Assembly: GCA_947479755.1 (NCBI GenBank)
Contig: CANKAM010000019.1
Coordinates: 1-61,669 of the forward strand
Length of the DNA: 61,669 nucleotides
DNA from: Bacteroidota bacterium
Lineage (GTDB): Bacteria > Bacteroidota > Bacteroidia > SXHM01
Direction: 5' to 3'
Below the pieces are notes generated by a model. It was not told where the DNA came from and did no database searches. It saw only the letters and a program-made list of their open reading frames with translations. The translations under genes and the position numbers were made by a program. Positions 42,530 to 51,232 of this stretch are shown here, piece after piece (positions within the stretch are counted from its first letter, which is position 1; each line of letters opens with the position of its first letter).

Positions 42530-43477
42530 TCAGCTTGGCTTAGAGAGGTTTTCTTCATTTGAATGTTTTGCATTGTGAATACTCGCATTCAATTCAAATC
42601 CAATCAACAGAATCATAGAGTTGAAACGTATCCAAAGTAAGACAATGATAAGCGCACCGATTGACCCATAGAGTTTATTGTACTGACTGAAATTATCAAT
42701 AAAAAAAGAAAATCCCAGCGAAGTAACAATGATTAAAAGCGTTGCTATAGTTGAGCCAACTGAGAAGAAGCGATAACGAGTTTTACGTGATGGACCAAAA
42801 TAATATAAAAAAGAAATAGCGAAAAATATCAGAGCAATAATAACTATCCATTGACTTGAAATAAGAAGGTAGTAAGTGAATGCCTCTTTAATAAAACCTC
42901 TTGCTTCAAAGAAGCTCAATGTTTTTTCACCAAAAATAATGAGCAGAATTGCTATGAATGTCAACACCGAGAGTATAATCGTAATCATTATGGAATATGC
43001 ACGCTGAATCAATGGCGGACGGGTTTCAACGGTGTGGTATGTTTTGTTGAAAGCATCCATCATAGCATGCACACCGTTGGTTGAGAAGTAAAGCGCCACA
43101 ATAAATCCGATTGACAAAAGTCCTGAGCGTTGTTGCTTAATAATGTCTTCCAGTGTTGACCGTGTGGCTTCATAGGCATCTTTAGGCAGAAGGTCGCTGA
43201 GCAGAATCATTAATTGGTCCTGAAAACCTTCAACAGGGATGTAAGCGATAAGAGTGAAAATGAAAATTGCAGCAGGAAAAATAGCAAGAAAAAAATCAAA
43301 GGAAAGAGCCGATGCCCTTGTTTGCAGAGATCCTTTTCTTAGTCCGTGGATGAAAAAATCTGCTGCGTTATAAACCGGAATTCCGTCAAAGCCCGGCAGA
43401 ATAATTTTTTTTGTAAGGTTTAAAAACGTTACAACAGGCAGCCAATTATGAAACTTATGTTGTAGCTTTTTTAACAT
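42530..43477 (-). CDS. YihY/virulence factor BrkB family membrane protein
   Basis: This 315-residue protein has six membrane helices in the YihY arrangement. Family features are TRASALSFDFFLAIFPAAIF after an N-terminal helix, FIVALYFSTNGVHAMMDAFN in the middle, and near the end YNKLYGSIGALIIVLLWIRF. The family was once mislabelled ribonuclease BN; its true function is unknown. It is followed on the same strand by the M1 peptidase gene after 37 bp and preceded by nadC, 14 bp away. Confidence 0.93.
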   Translation of the reverse strand: MLKKLQHKFHNWLPVVTFLNLTKKIILPGFDGIPVYNAADFFIHGLRKGSLQTRASALSFDFFLAIFPAAIFIFTLIAYIPVEGFQDQLMILLSDLLPKDAYEATRSTLEDIIKQQRSGLLSIGFIVALYFSTNGVHAMMDAFNKTYHTVETRPPLIQRAYSIMITIILSVLTFIAILLIIFGEKTLSFFEARGFIKEAFTYYLLISSQWIVIIALIFFAISFLYYFGPSRKTRYRFFSVGSTIATLLIIVTSLGFSFFIDNFSQYNKLYGSIGALIIVLLWIRFNSMILLIGFELNASIHNAKHSNEENLSKPS

Positions 43478-43491
43478 CTTGCTTGGACAGA

Positions 43492-44328
43492 TTATTTTAC
43501 CGCTTTTAAACTTAAATCCAGACTTTTTATTTGATGCGTCAATGCGCCTACCGAAATATAATTAACACCTGTTTCGGCATAAGATCGGATATTGGTTTCA
43601 TTGATACCGCCTGATGCTTCTGTTTCAAACTTTCCGTTAATAAGTTCAACTGCTTCTTTAAGTTTTTTAGGCGTGAAGTTGTCGAGCATGATACGCTGAA
43701 TGCCGCCAACAGAAAGTATTTCCGTTACATCATCCAATGTGCGGGTTTCTACTTCAATCTTCAGCTTGAGATTTTTCTCTTTCAGATATTGATGTGTTCT
43801 TTCAATTGCTTTTGTTATTCCACCGCAAAAATCAATGTGATTATCTTTGAGTAAAATCATATCATACAAACCGAAACGGTGATTTTCACCGCCACCGATT
43901 TTCACTGCCATTTTTTCTACTTCACGCAACAGCGGAGTTGTTTTTCGTGTGTCTAAAAGTTTTGCATTGGTGTGTTTGATTAGCTGGTTCAGCTTGTGAG
44001 TTGCAGTTGCAATTCCGCTCATGCGCTGCATGAAGTTCAGTACAAGTCGTTCGCTTCTGAGAATGGAAAGTTCAGAGCCAGAAACTTCCAAAACAATGTC
44101 GCCCGGATTTATTTCAGTTCCGTCATTTATGAAAACCTGAACCTCAAGATTTTTATCTGAGAACAGGAAGATTTTCTTTGCCAGTTCAACACCCGCAATT
44201 ATCCCTTTTTCTTTGACTAACAGTTTTGCTTTTCCTCTTTTCTTGCTGTCAATGCAGGCTAAAGAAGTGTGGTCGCCATCTCCAATATCTTCAGCAAATG
44301 CAGAGGCGATAATCTGGTCAATAGTCAT
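43492..44328 (-). CDS. nadC: Nicotinate-nucleotide diphosphorylase (carboxylating), quinolinate phosphoribosyltransferase
   Basis: This 278-residue cytosolic enzyme converts quinolinate and PRPP to nicotinate mononucleotide, CO2 and PPi in de novo NAD synthesis. Family motifs are DIGDGDHTSLAC at the N-terminus, LNFMQRMSGIAT, TRKTTPLLREVEKMAVKIGG, HRFGLYDMILLKDNH, KIEVETRTLDD and the C-terminal ASGGI-TGVNYISVGALTH region. Length fits. It lies between DUF4783 and yihY on the same strand with short gaps; I recall the order rlmH, DUF4783, nadC, yihY from other Bacteroidota. Confidence 0.97.
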   Translation of the reverse strand: MTIDQIIASAFAEDIGDGDHTSLACIDSKKRGKAKLLVKEKGIIAGVELAKKIFLFSDKNLEVQVFINDGTEINPGDIVLEVSGSELSILRSERLVLNFMQRMSGIATATHKLNQLIKHTNAKLLDTRKTTPLLREVEKMAVKIGGGENHRFGLYDMILLKDNHIDFCGGITKAIERTHQYLKEKNLKLKIEVETRTLDDVTEILSVGGIQRIMLDNFTPKKLKEAVELINGKFETEASGGINETNIRSYAETGVNYISVGALTHQIKSLDLSLKAVK

Positions 44329-44343
44329 TACCTTGAAAGAAAT

Positions 44344-44739
44344 TTATTCGTCCTTGTCTTCAAAACGCAATTGGTGAATAGTGTAGCTATCACCGCTTTT
44401 GCGCAAGAGATAATAAGTTCTATAAGATTTGGTGGCTGCTGTCAGGTCTCCAATGGTGTAAAGCGAGTTATCCTGTGAATTTCCCTGATGCATTACTTTG
44501 TAATCTTTTACCGCATTTTTGGCAAAGAAATCTTTCACCATCATTTCAGCTTGTGCTTTGCTGTAAGTGCCTGATTTTTCACCAATCACCAGTTCAACAT
44601 TGGGAGCAAAATACTTAGCAAGTTCTTTTGAATTACCCAATTTTATGGCAGCTGCAATGTTTTCAGCAACGCCTGGAAAAATTGCAGCATAAGCTGAAGC
44701 GGTAAACAATAAAGTAACTAAAACAATAACTTTTTTCAT
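44344..44739 (-). CDS. DUF4783-like secreted protein
   Basis: This 131-residue protein has a signal peptide (KKVIVLVTLLFTASAYAA). The mature part has a cone-like NTF2/SnoaL-like pattern (NIAAAIKLGNSKELAKYFAP, VELVIGEKSGTYSKAQAEMM, VKDFFAKN) typical of the Bacteroidota family DUF4783, which is usually located between rlmH and nadC as here. No function is established. It ends 15 bp before nadC and is divergent from rlmH. Confidence 0.9.
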   Translation of the reverse strand: MKKVIVLVTLLFTASAYAAIFPGVAENIAAAIKLGNSKELAKYFAPNVELVIGEKSGTYSKAQAEMMVKDFFAKNAVKDYKVMHQGNSQDNSLYTIGDLTAATKSYRTYYLLRKSGDSYTIHQLRFEDKDE

Positions 44740-44818
44740 TTTTATAATTTGTATTTCCTGTTATTTCAAAAACCAAGCCAAATGAGTTTTTTACAGGCAA
44801 AGGCAAATGTAGTTAATT

Positions 44819-44826
44819 TATCTTTG
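44819..44826 (+). promoter_or_regulatory. Candidate -7 promoter element for rlmH
   Basis: TATCTTTG matches the phylum -7 pattern TAnnTTTG and ends 17 bp before the rlmH ATG. No clear -33 TTTG is visible. Confidence 0.5.
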
Positions 44827-44843
44827 CTCAAAATCAGGAATAC

Positions 44844-45317
44844 ATGAAGATAAAGCTATTGGTTGTTGGGCAAACAAATATGAAATTTGTAGAGGCGGGC
44901 TCGTATGAATTCTTTACACGTCTGAAGCATTACACCGATTTTGAAATGCTGGTGATTGCTCCACCTAAAAACGCAGCAAAATTAGAGGTTGCAGAACTGA
45001 AGAATAAAGAGGCCGAAAATATTCTGGCTAAAATTCAGTCCTCTGATTTTGTGGTTTTGTTAGACGAAAAAGGAACAGAATATTCTTCCGTTGAGTTTTC
45101 TGCTTTTCTGCAAAAGCGAATGAACAGCGGAGTTAAAAATTTAGTCTTTGTCGTTGGCGGTGCTTTTGGTTTTTCGGAGAAAATTTATGAGCGAGCCAAC
45201 TCAAAATTAGCACTTTCAAAAATGACGTTTTCGCATCAATTGATAAGACTAATCTTTGCCGAGCAGCTTTACAGGGCATTTACTATTCTTAGGAATGAGA
45301 AGTATCATAATGAGTAA
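44844..45317 (+). CDS. rlmH: 23S rRNA (pseudouridine-1915-N3)-methyltransferase
   Basis: This 157-residue SPOUT-class methyltransferase has the normal RlmH length. It uses SAM to methylate pseudouridine 1915 in helix 69 of 23S rRNA on assembled ribosomes. The trefoil-knot SAM site is visible as FVVLLDEKGTEYSS, LVFVVGGAFGFSEK and LALSKMTFSHQLIRLIFAEQ. The C-terminus RAFTILRNEKYHNE is the conserved RlmH tail. It is a single plus-strand gene divergent from the DUF4783-nadC-yihY run. Confidence 0.97.
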   Translation: MKIKLLVVGQTNMKFVEAGSYEFFTRLKHYTDFEMLVIAPPKNAAKLEVAELKNKEAENILAKIQSSDFVVLLDEKGTEYSSVEFSAFLQKRMNSGVKNLVFVVGGAFGFSEKIYERANSKLALSKMTFSHQLIRLIFAEQLYRAFTILRNEKYHNE

Positions 45318-45323
45318 ATGTTT

Positions 45324-45384
45324 CGTCATGCTGAACTTGTTTCAGCATCTCAAGATAGAACACTGAAACAAGTTCAGGGTGACG
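45324..45384. repeat. Palindromic repeat (CGTCATGCTGAAC family)
   Basis: CGTCATGCTGAACTTGTTTC (45324-) is mirrored with few mismatches by the arm ending CAAGTTCAGGGTGACG (to 45384). It lies between convergent rlmH and a glycosyltransferase gene. The family is widespread in Bacteroidota intergenic DNA. Confidence 0.85.
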
Positions 45385-45392
45385 TTTCTGAT

Positions 45393-46634
45393 TTAAGAAC
45401 TTAATCTATTGTAAACCGACAAATACTTTTTCACTCCTTCTTCCAGCGAGTAATATTTTTCAGCGGCAGCACGGAGTTTTTCGGGAGTAGTTTGTAAAAG
45501 TGAATCGATTTGTGAAATCACTTTATCGTATTCTGCATCTTCAAATTTATCAACCAACAAACCAGATTGCGTGTCGCGGACAATGCGGTCAACATCTCCA
45601 ACTCCGGAGTTGCAGACAACCGGAATTCCCATTCCCAAAATTTCACCATGTTTGGTAGGCGAAGAGCCTTTTTTGGAAAACAAAGGTTGAATAAAAAACA
45701 GGGAAAATTTACTGAGGAGAATAAAATAAGGAACTTCTTTGCGTGATGCTTTGCGGATGATGAATTTATCTTTCGGAATGTTTAGCTTTTCTGCCCGATG
45801 AAGTATTTCAGAAGGATTGTCGCCAGTGATGAAGAGGAACTTTGCTTCCGGTTTTTTTACTAATATTCTTTTAAAGAATCCCAACATCTCATCGGGCAGA
45901 TACCACGTTCCTACTGAGCCCAGATAAGAAACCACAAAATCATTTTCTGTAATTCCCAGTTCAGTTCTGTATTTTGATAAATCACTTTGTTGAATGTTTG
46001 ATCTTGAAAAATGTTGTAAATCTGCACAGCACGGAATTACTTCCACCTGCACAGGTTGGTTTTTCAGGTGTTTCCAGGAGTGGATGATTTCTTTTCCTGC
46101 TTCGGTAAGGCTGATGGTGTGGTCAGCATTCTCCAGAAAATCCTGTTCTTTTTTTTTGAAATAGAGATAAACGCGGTTAAAAATCGGATTGCTTCTATTC
46201 CATAAACCTCCATCTACTCGCTCATCGGCAAAAAACGCACGCATATCAAAGATGAATTTGATGCCGTATTTCTTTTTCAGAAACTCACCTACCATTGAAG
46301 TGATATAGCTGCGGCAATGAACTATTTTAAAATTCTTTTGCTTGTGAAGCTTCTCTGCTTTTTTCCTTAGTTTATAAACATCCCAAAGAGTAGATAATAC
46401 TGGTGGTTTTGGAGTATAGGAAAGGGGTTTCCACTCTATTCCTATGCTTTTTATTTGTTCTCCAATTTGTTTTCCTGAAGCTTCAAACTTTTCTTTTTTC
46501 TCAAAACTGACTAGCGTAATGGAATAACCTGCTTTTGTAAGTCCTGCTAAATAGGGCAAAACCTGCGACTGCCCGAGTGGGTCGGTCATGCCGTCATAAG
46601 AAAGGTAAAGCACTTCAGTTTTCACAGGTGTCAA
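45393..46634 (-). CDS. Glycosyltransferase, GT4-like
   Basis: This 413-residue GT-B protein opens with LYLSYDGMTDPLGQSQVLPY, a start typical of Bacteroidota capsule/exopolysaccharide transferases. A conserved mid-region follows (FIFDMRAFFADERVDGGLWN), then a C-terminal donor domain (VVSYLGSVGTWYLPDEML, KHGEILGMGIPVVCNSGVGD). No signal or membrane helix is seen. Transcription is divergent from the phosphohexomutase gene. It probably adds a sugar to a lipid-linked glycan; acceptor and donor are unknown. Confidence 0.92.
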   Translation of the reverse strand: MTPVKTEVLYLSYDGMTDPLGQSQVLPYLAGLTKAGYSITLVSFEKKEKFEASGKQIGEQIKSIGIEWKPLSYTPKPPVLSTLWDVYKLRKKAEKLHKQKNFKIVHCRSYITSMVGEFLKKKYGIKFIFDMRAFFADERVDGGLWNRSNPIFNRVYLYFKKKEQDFLENADHTISLTEAGKEIIHSWKHLKNQPVQVEVIPCCADLQHFSRSNIQQSDLSKYRTELGITENDFVVSYLGSVGTWYLPDEMLGFFKRILVKKPEAKFLFITGDNPSEILHRAEKLNIPKDKFIIRKASRKEVPYFILLSKFSLFFIQPLFSKKGSSPTKHGEILGMGIPVVCNSGVGDVDRIVRDTQSGLLVDKFEDAEYDKVISQIDSLLQTTPEKLRAAAEKYYSLEEGVKKYLSVYNRLSS

Positions 46635-46690
46635 AAATATTTAAATAATCTGCAGCAGATGCTTTATTTTGCACTCTAATAGTAAACAAT

Positions 46691-48100
46691 ATGAGAGACA
46701 TAAAATTCGGAACCGATGGCTGGCGTGCCATTATTGCCAAAGAATTTACGGTTGATAATGTGGCGCGTGTGGCGCAGGCAACAGCAGCATGGGTATTAGC
46801 AACCAATAAAAACAAAGTAGTTGTTATCGGTCACGATTGCCGTTTTGCAGGTGAACTGTTTGCCGAAACCACTGCAAAAGTGATGGCCTCAAACGGTGTA
46901 AAAGTCTTTCTTGCAAAAGGTTTTGTTTCTACTCCAATGGTTTCGTTGGGTGCTTTGAGATACAATGCTGGAGTGGGCGTAATTATTACCGCAAGTCATA
47001 ATCCCCCAGCATACAATGGATTCAAGTTGAAAGGTGGTTATGGTGGCCCGATGCTGGAAGAGGATGTGGCTGAAGTGGAGAAATACATTCCAGAAAAAAA
47101 TACAATTGATTTAGATAGCATTAGTCTTGAAAGTCTTGTTAGTAATGGACAACTAGAATACGTTGCTTTGGAATCATTGTATTGTGAAACGCTTGAAAAA
47201 AGCTTCGACATCAAGGCAATACAAAACTCAAAGTTTAATCTGGCTTACGATGCCATGTATGGCTCCGGACAGAATGTTATAAAACGTTTGTTGCCCGATA
47301 TTACTTTGCTGCATTGTGAAGAAGATCCTTTGTTTGGCGGTATTCCGCCCGAGCCTATTCACCGCAATCTGCAGGAGTTTTCAAAATTATTGAAGCAGTC
47401 AGGAGACATTCATTGCGGATTAGTTACTGATGGTGATTCAGACAGAATTGGTCTTTATGATGGCGAAGGAAATTTTGTGGATTCGCATCATATTCTGTTG
47501 TTGCTTATTCATTACCTGCATAAGTACAAAGGCATGACGGGCAAGGTTTGTACAGGGTTTTCTTCTTCTGTAAAGATTGGAACACTTTGCAAACATTATG
47601 GTTTAGAATTAGAGATTGTGAAAATCGGGTTCAAACATATTTGCGGCATTATGCTGAAAGAAGATGTGCTTGTTGGAGGTGAAGAAAGTGGTGGTATTGC
47701 CGTAAAAGGACATATTCCAGAGCGCGATGGAATCTGGAATGGTATGTTGATTTTTGAGGCAATGGAGAAAACCGGAAAAACCCTGAGAGAACTGATAGAG
47801 GAGATTTATGCTATCACCGGATCCTTTGCGTTTGAGCGTGTTGATTTATCCATTCCCTCAGCATTGAAACAACAAATCATTGCTGATTGTAAAAGCAATA
47901 AATATTCGTCATTCGGGAAATACAAAGTTGAAAGAGTAGAAACCCTTGATGGTTTTAAATACTATTTCAATGATAGTGAGTGGCTGATGATCCGTCCTTC
48001 GGGAACAGAGCCTGTGTTGAGGACTTACGCAGAGTCTCACACCAAAGAAGAGGCGTTGGAGATATTGCGCTCTGCACGTGAAACGCTTGGTATCAACTGA
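46691..48100 (+). CDS. Phosphoglucomutase/phosphomannomutase family protein
   Basis: This 469-residue cytosolic enzyme of the alpha-D-phosphohexomutase superfamily has all four active-site loops: the phosphoserine loop ITASHNPPAYNGFKLK (Ser near 101), metal loop TDGDSDRIGLYD, sugar loop GGEESGGIA and phosphate loop RPSGTEPVLRTYAES. It starts RDIKFGTDGWRAIIA. It interconverts hexose-1- and hexose-6-phosphates and so supplies nucleotide-sugar synthesis for the nearby glycosyltransferases. Whether it prefers glucose, mannose or glucosamine cannot be read. Its 3' end overlaps a convergent gene by 64 bp. Confidence 0.95.
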   Translation: MRDIKFGTDGWRAIIAKEFTVDNVARVAQATAAWVLATNKNKVVVIGHDCRFAGELFAETTAKVMASNGVKVFLAKGFVSTPMVSLGALRYNAGVGVIITASHNPPAYNGFKLKGGYGGPMLEEDVAEVEKYIPEKNTIDLDSISLESLVSNGQLEYVALESLYCETLEKSFDIKAIQNSKFNLAYDAMYGSGQNVIKRLLPDITLLHCEEDPLFGGIPPEPIHRNLQEFSKLLKQSGDIHCGLVTDGDSDRIGLYDGEGNFVDSHHILLLLIHYLHKYKGMTGKVCTGFSSSVKIGTLCKHYGLELEIVKIGFKHICGIMLKEDVLVGGEESGGIAVKGHIPERDGIWNGMLIFEAMEKTGKTLRELIEEIYAITGSFAFERVDLSIPSALKQQIIADCKSNKYSSFGKYKVERVETLDGFKYYFNDSEWLMIRPSGTEPVLRTYAESHTKEEALEILRSARETLGIN

Positions 48101-48450
48101 GGTTTATTGACGAACAGGTGGAACACTATTCCGCCTGCTGAATATGCCACAAAATCAAACAGGTCGGCAGTATGCTGGCTTGATTGCAGGGGAAGAACCA
48201 GTTCAAAAACAATGGAGCAATAGGCAACTGCTATAATTGTATGCCATTTACTGAAAACATAATTCCCATTATTGAAAACATAGTTCCGTTGTATAAATAA
48301 TGCAGGAGTAAGTATTACAATCATGCAAAAGAAATCGTCCATGTAGGAGTGAATGAACGGGATATAATATCCCGATAACTCCACCAGTTTATTGATGCCC
48401 GACAAAGCAGCACAGGAGATGAATAGTGGATTAAGCAGTAGCTTTTTCAT
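48037..48450 (-). CDS. Small integral membrane protein
   Basis: About 137 residues from the ATG at 48450, which overlaps the upstream stop as ATGA; a longer frame exists but would enter the upstream gene by 70 bp. There are four membrane helices with conserved-looking segments NPLFISCAALSGINKL, YIPFIHSYMDDFFCMIVIL and VFELVLPLQSSQHTADLFDF. Bacteroidota homologues are, from memory, named magnesium-citrate secondary transporter, but the protein is too small to trust that label and the layout is closer to VanZ-like membrane proteins. The 3' end overlaps the phosphohexomutase gene in antisense by 64 bp. Confidence 0.75.
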   Translation of the reverse strand: MKKLLLNPLFISCAALSGINKLVELSGYYIPFIHSYMDDFFCMIVILTPALFIQRNYVFNNGNYVFSKWHTIIAVAYCSIVFELVLPLQSSQHTADLFDFVAYSAGGIVFHLFVNKPQLIPSVSRAERNISNASSLV

Positions 48451-48734
48451 CCTGCCAGCGTTGTAAAAAGCCAGAGAAAAAACGAAACGGTTGCCATGTA
48501 AATAACATTGGCTATCCAAACGGTTCTGCGCAGAGCCAGCATCAGAAAATTATCGCCCTGTTTTGGAACAGAAAATGAGTTTTCGTCATTCAGCTTCTGC
48601 TGTTTTTCAAAATACTCTAAATCGTTGATGGTGCGCTTGTCCAGCAGCTGTCCGCAATGTTCGCAGGTGTCGGTAAGCTTATGATGCCATGTGGTCCATT
48701 GCCCGCATTCGGGACATTTTTTCTGTGTTGCCAT
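48447..48734 (-). CDS. Zinc-ribbon protein with a C-terminal membrane helix
   Basis: This 95-residue protein has two CxxC knuckles (KKCPECGQW, residues 7-14, and DTCEHCGQL, about 28-36) that form a zinc ribbon. A charged middle follows (DLEYFEKQQKLNDE), and then one membrane helix near the C-terminus (VWIANVIYMATVSFFLWLFT). The ribbon should face the cytosol. It overlaps the next small membrane protein gene by 4 bp, so the two products are probably made together. No named family is recognised. Confidence 0.8.
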   Translation of the reverse strand: MATQKKCPECGQWTTWHHKLTDTCEHCGQLLDKRTINDLEYFEKQQKLNDENSFSVPKQGDNFLMLALRRTVWIANVIYMATVSFFLWLFTTLAG

Positions 48735-48831
48735 GTAGTACTATTTTGATGCAAAGCTATACACAAATTGATTTGAATTTATGTCTTGAACAATTTGTTT
48801 CCTTTGTTGTTATCTAGCAAACCAAAACCGA

Positions 48832-51216
48832 ATGAAAAGACTTATCCTTATTGCTTTTTTGTTTTCATCACTTTCTGTATTCAGTCAGACGGGGATTATA
48901 AAAGGGCGTGTGTTTAATGCAAAAAACAACGAGCCCATTCCATTTGCAAATGTTGTTATTCAGGGAACGGGAACCGTTGTTTTATCGGATATTGACGGGA
49001 ACTACAGCATTGAAAACCTGAAGCCTGACTTATATAATATTGAGGTTTTTATTATTGGCTTTAAGAAAAAGTCTGTTCTTGAAATACAGGTTTTTAATAA
49101 CAAGCCCGCTTTGAATGACCTTGCCTTGGAAGAAGATGTGAAAACGCTGGAAGAAGTAAAAATCACCATTTCGCCTTTTAAGAAAACAGATGAAAGCCCG
49201 CTTTCGCTGCGCACCATTGGTGTTTCGGAAATAGAGCGTAATCCCGGTGGAAACCGTGATATTTCAAAAGTAATACAATCGCTGCCGGGTGTGGCTTCGG
49301 GTGTTTCGTTTCGTAATGACATTATTATAAGAGGTGGTGCACCCAACGAAAACCGTTTTTATTTAGATGGTATTGAAGTGCCCAACATCAATCACTTTGC
49401 TACGCAAGGTTCATCGGGCGGACCGGTGGGAATGATTAACGTGAATTTTATCCGCGAGGTGGATTTTTACTCAGGCGCTTTTCCGGCCTCGCGCGGAAAT
49501 ACAATGAGCTCTGTTTTTGAGTTCCGCCAGAAAGACCCGCGTACCGACAGAATTGGAGGCAATTTTACCTTAGGCTCTTCTGATTTCGGGTTGACCCTGG
49601 AAGGTCCGATTTCTAAAAAGCAATCGTTTATGTTTTCGGCAAGGCGCTCGTATCTGCAGTTTCTGTTCAAAGCATTAGCCTTGCCTTTTCTGCCTACTTA
49701 CAATGATTTTCAGCTGAAGTATAAAATAAAGGTGAATGATAAAAACGAGATTAATATTATTGGTCTTGGTGCTATTGATGATTTTGTACTAAATAAAGAG
49801 GCCAATGAAACCGAAGAACAACGATACATTCTGGATATAATTCCGGTAAGCGAACAATGGAATTACACCGTTGGTGCCAACTGGAAAAACTTCCGTGAGA
49901 ATGGTTATTCGCAGCTGGTGGTAAGCCGCAATATGCTGAGCAATACTGCCACTAAATACAATGGCAATGACGAAAGTGCAGACAGCAACCTGCTGCTGAA
50001 ATACAACTCGCAGGAGATTGAAAATAAACTTCGTTTTGAAAACAATTACTTCAAAAACGGTTTCCGTCTTAACTATGGCGCGGGTTATGAGTTTGCGCAA
50101 TATACCAACAGCACGTTCAGCAAATTTTCACTGCCTGACGGAACAACGGCTGTAAAAGATTTCAGCTCAGAACTTAACTTCCACAAATACGCAGTGTTTG
50201 CGCAGCTGAGCAAAAAGTTATTCAGCGAGCGTTTGTCGCTTTCCTTTGGTATCAGAACAGATGGCAACAGTTATTCCGATGATATGAGCAATCCGCTCAA
50301 ACAGCTTTCGCCACGCTTTTCTGCATCGTACAGCATCAGCGAACGCTTTAATGTAAACTTTAATACCGGCAGGTATTATCAGTTGCCGGCCTACACTGTT
50401 CTTGGTTTCAGAAATAATAACAACGAACTGGTTAACAAGACAAACAATGTAACCTATATCATGTCTGACCATGTTGTAGCGGGCTTTGAATACAACTCAA
50501 AAAGCAATGCCAGAATAACTGTTGAGGGTTTTTATAAAGTGTATATAAACTATCCTTTTCTGCTGAAGGATTCCATTTCACTTGCCAATCTGGGTGCTGA
50601 TTTTGGGGTGATTGGTAATGAAGGTGTTTCTTCCACTTCCAATGGAAGAAGTTACGGTGTTGAGTTTCTTGCCCAGCAAAAACTGTTTAAAGGATTTTAT
50701 GGAATTGTTGCCTACACTTTTGTGCGCAGCGAGTTTGAAAACCGCAACGGTGATTTAATTCCTTCGGCATGGGACAACCAACACATTGTTGCATTAACAG
50801 GCGGTAAAAAGTTTAAACGCAACTGGGAGATAGGAGTGAAGTGGCGCTTTCTTGGTGGCACGCCTTACACACCTTATGATGTGCAGACCACTGCGCTGAA
50901 AAATGTGTGGGATATCAACAAGCAAGGAGTGTTTGATTACACACAACTTAATTCGCAGCGACAGACTTCGGTTCATCAATTAGACATGCGCGTTGACAAA
51001 AAATATTTCTTCAAAAAGTGGGCACTCAACATTTATTTAGACATTCAGAATGCCTATAACTTTAAAGCAAACCTTCAGCCACGCATAGATGTGGTGCGCA
51101 ATGCTGATAGAAGTATAGCCACTGACCCTAACGACCCAACACGTTATCTTACTAAACAAATTCCAAACACCACGGGCACACTCATTCCTTCCATAGGAAT
51201 AATCATTGAACTATAA
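48832..51216 (+). CDS. TonB-dependent receptor with carboxypeptidase-regulatory-like N-terminus
   Basis: This 794-residue outer-membrane protein has a signal peptide (RLILIAFLFSSLSVFSQ). A CarboxypepD_reg-like domain follows (about 20-100; GIIKGRVFNAKNNEPIPFAN), then a plug domain (about 120-230; VIQSLPGVASGVSFRNDIII, RGGAPNENRFYLDGIEVPN) and a 22-stranded barrel with periplasmic turns. It should import a ligand using TonB energy. No SusD partner is adjacent, so it is not a classic Sus-type glycan system. The next gene (DUF2279) begins 17 bp later on the same strand. Confidence 0.93.
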   Translation: MKRLILIAFLFSSLSVFSQTGIIKGRVFNAKNNEPIPFANVVIQGTGTVVLSDIDGNYSIENLKPDLYNIEVFIIGFKKKSVLEIQVFNNKPALNDLALEEDVKTLEEVKITISPFKKTDESPLSLRTIGVSEIERNPGGNRDISKVIQSLPGVASGVSFRNDIIIRGGAPNENRFYLDGIEVPNINHFATQGSSGGPVGMINVNFIREVDFYSGAFPASRGNTMSSVFEFRQKDPRTDRIGGNFTLGSSDFGLTLEGPISKKQSFMFSARRSYLQFLFKALALPFLPTYNDFQLKYKIKVNDKNEINIIGLGAIDDFVLNKEANETEEQRYILDIIPVSEQWNYTVGANWKNFRENGYSQLVVSRNMLSNTATKYNGNDESADSNLLLKYNSQEIENKLRFENNYFKNGFRLNYGAGYEFAQYTNSTFSKFSLPDGTTAVKDFSSELNFHKYAVFAQLSKKLFSERLSLSFGIRTDGNSYSDDMSNPLKQLSPRFSASYSISERFNVNFNTGRYYQLPAYTVLGFRNNNNELVNKTNNVTYIMSDHVVAGFEYNSKSNARITVEGFYKVYINYPFLLKDSISLANLGADFGVIGNEGVSSTSNGRSYGVEFLAQQKLFKGFYGIVAYTFVRSEFENRNGDLIPSAWDNQHIVALTGGKKFKRNWEIGVKWRFLGGTPYTPYDVQTTALKNVWDINKQGVFDYTQLNSQRQTSVHQLDMRVDKKYFFKKWALNIYLDIQNAYNFKANLQPRIDVVRNADRSIATDPNDPTRYLTKQIPNTTGTLIPSIGIIIEL

Positions 51217-51232
51217 TTTTTAGTTTTGGCTC

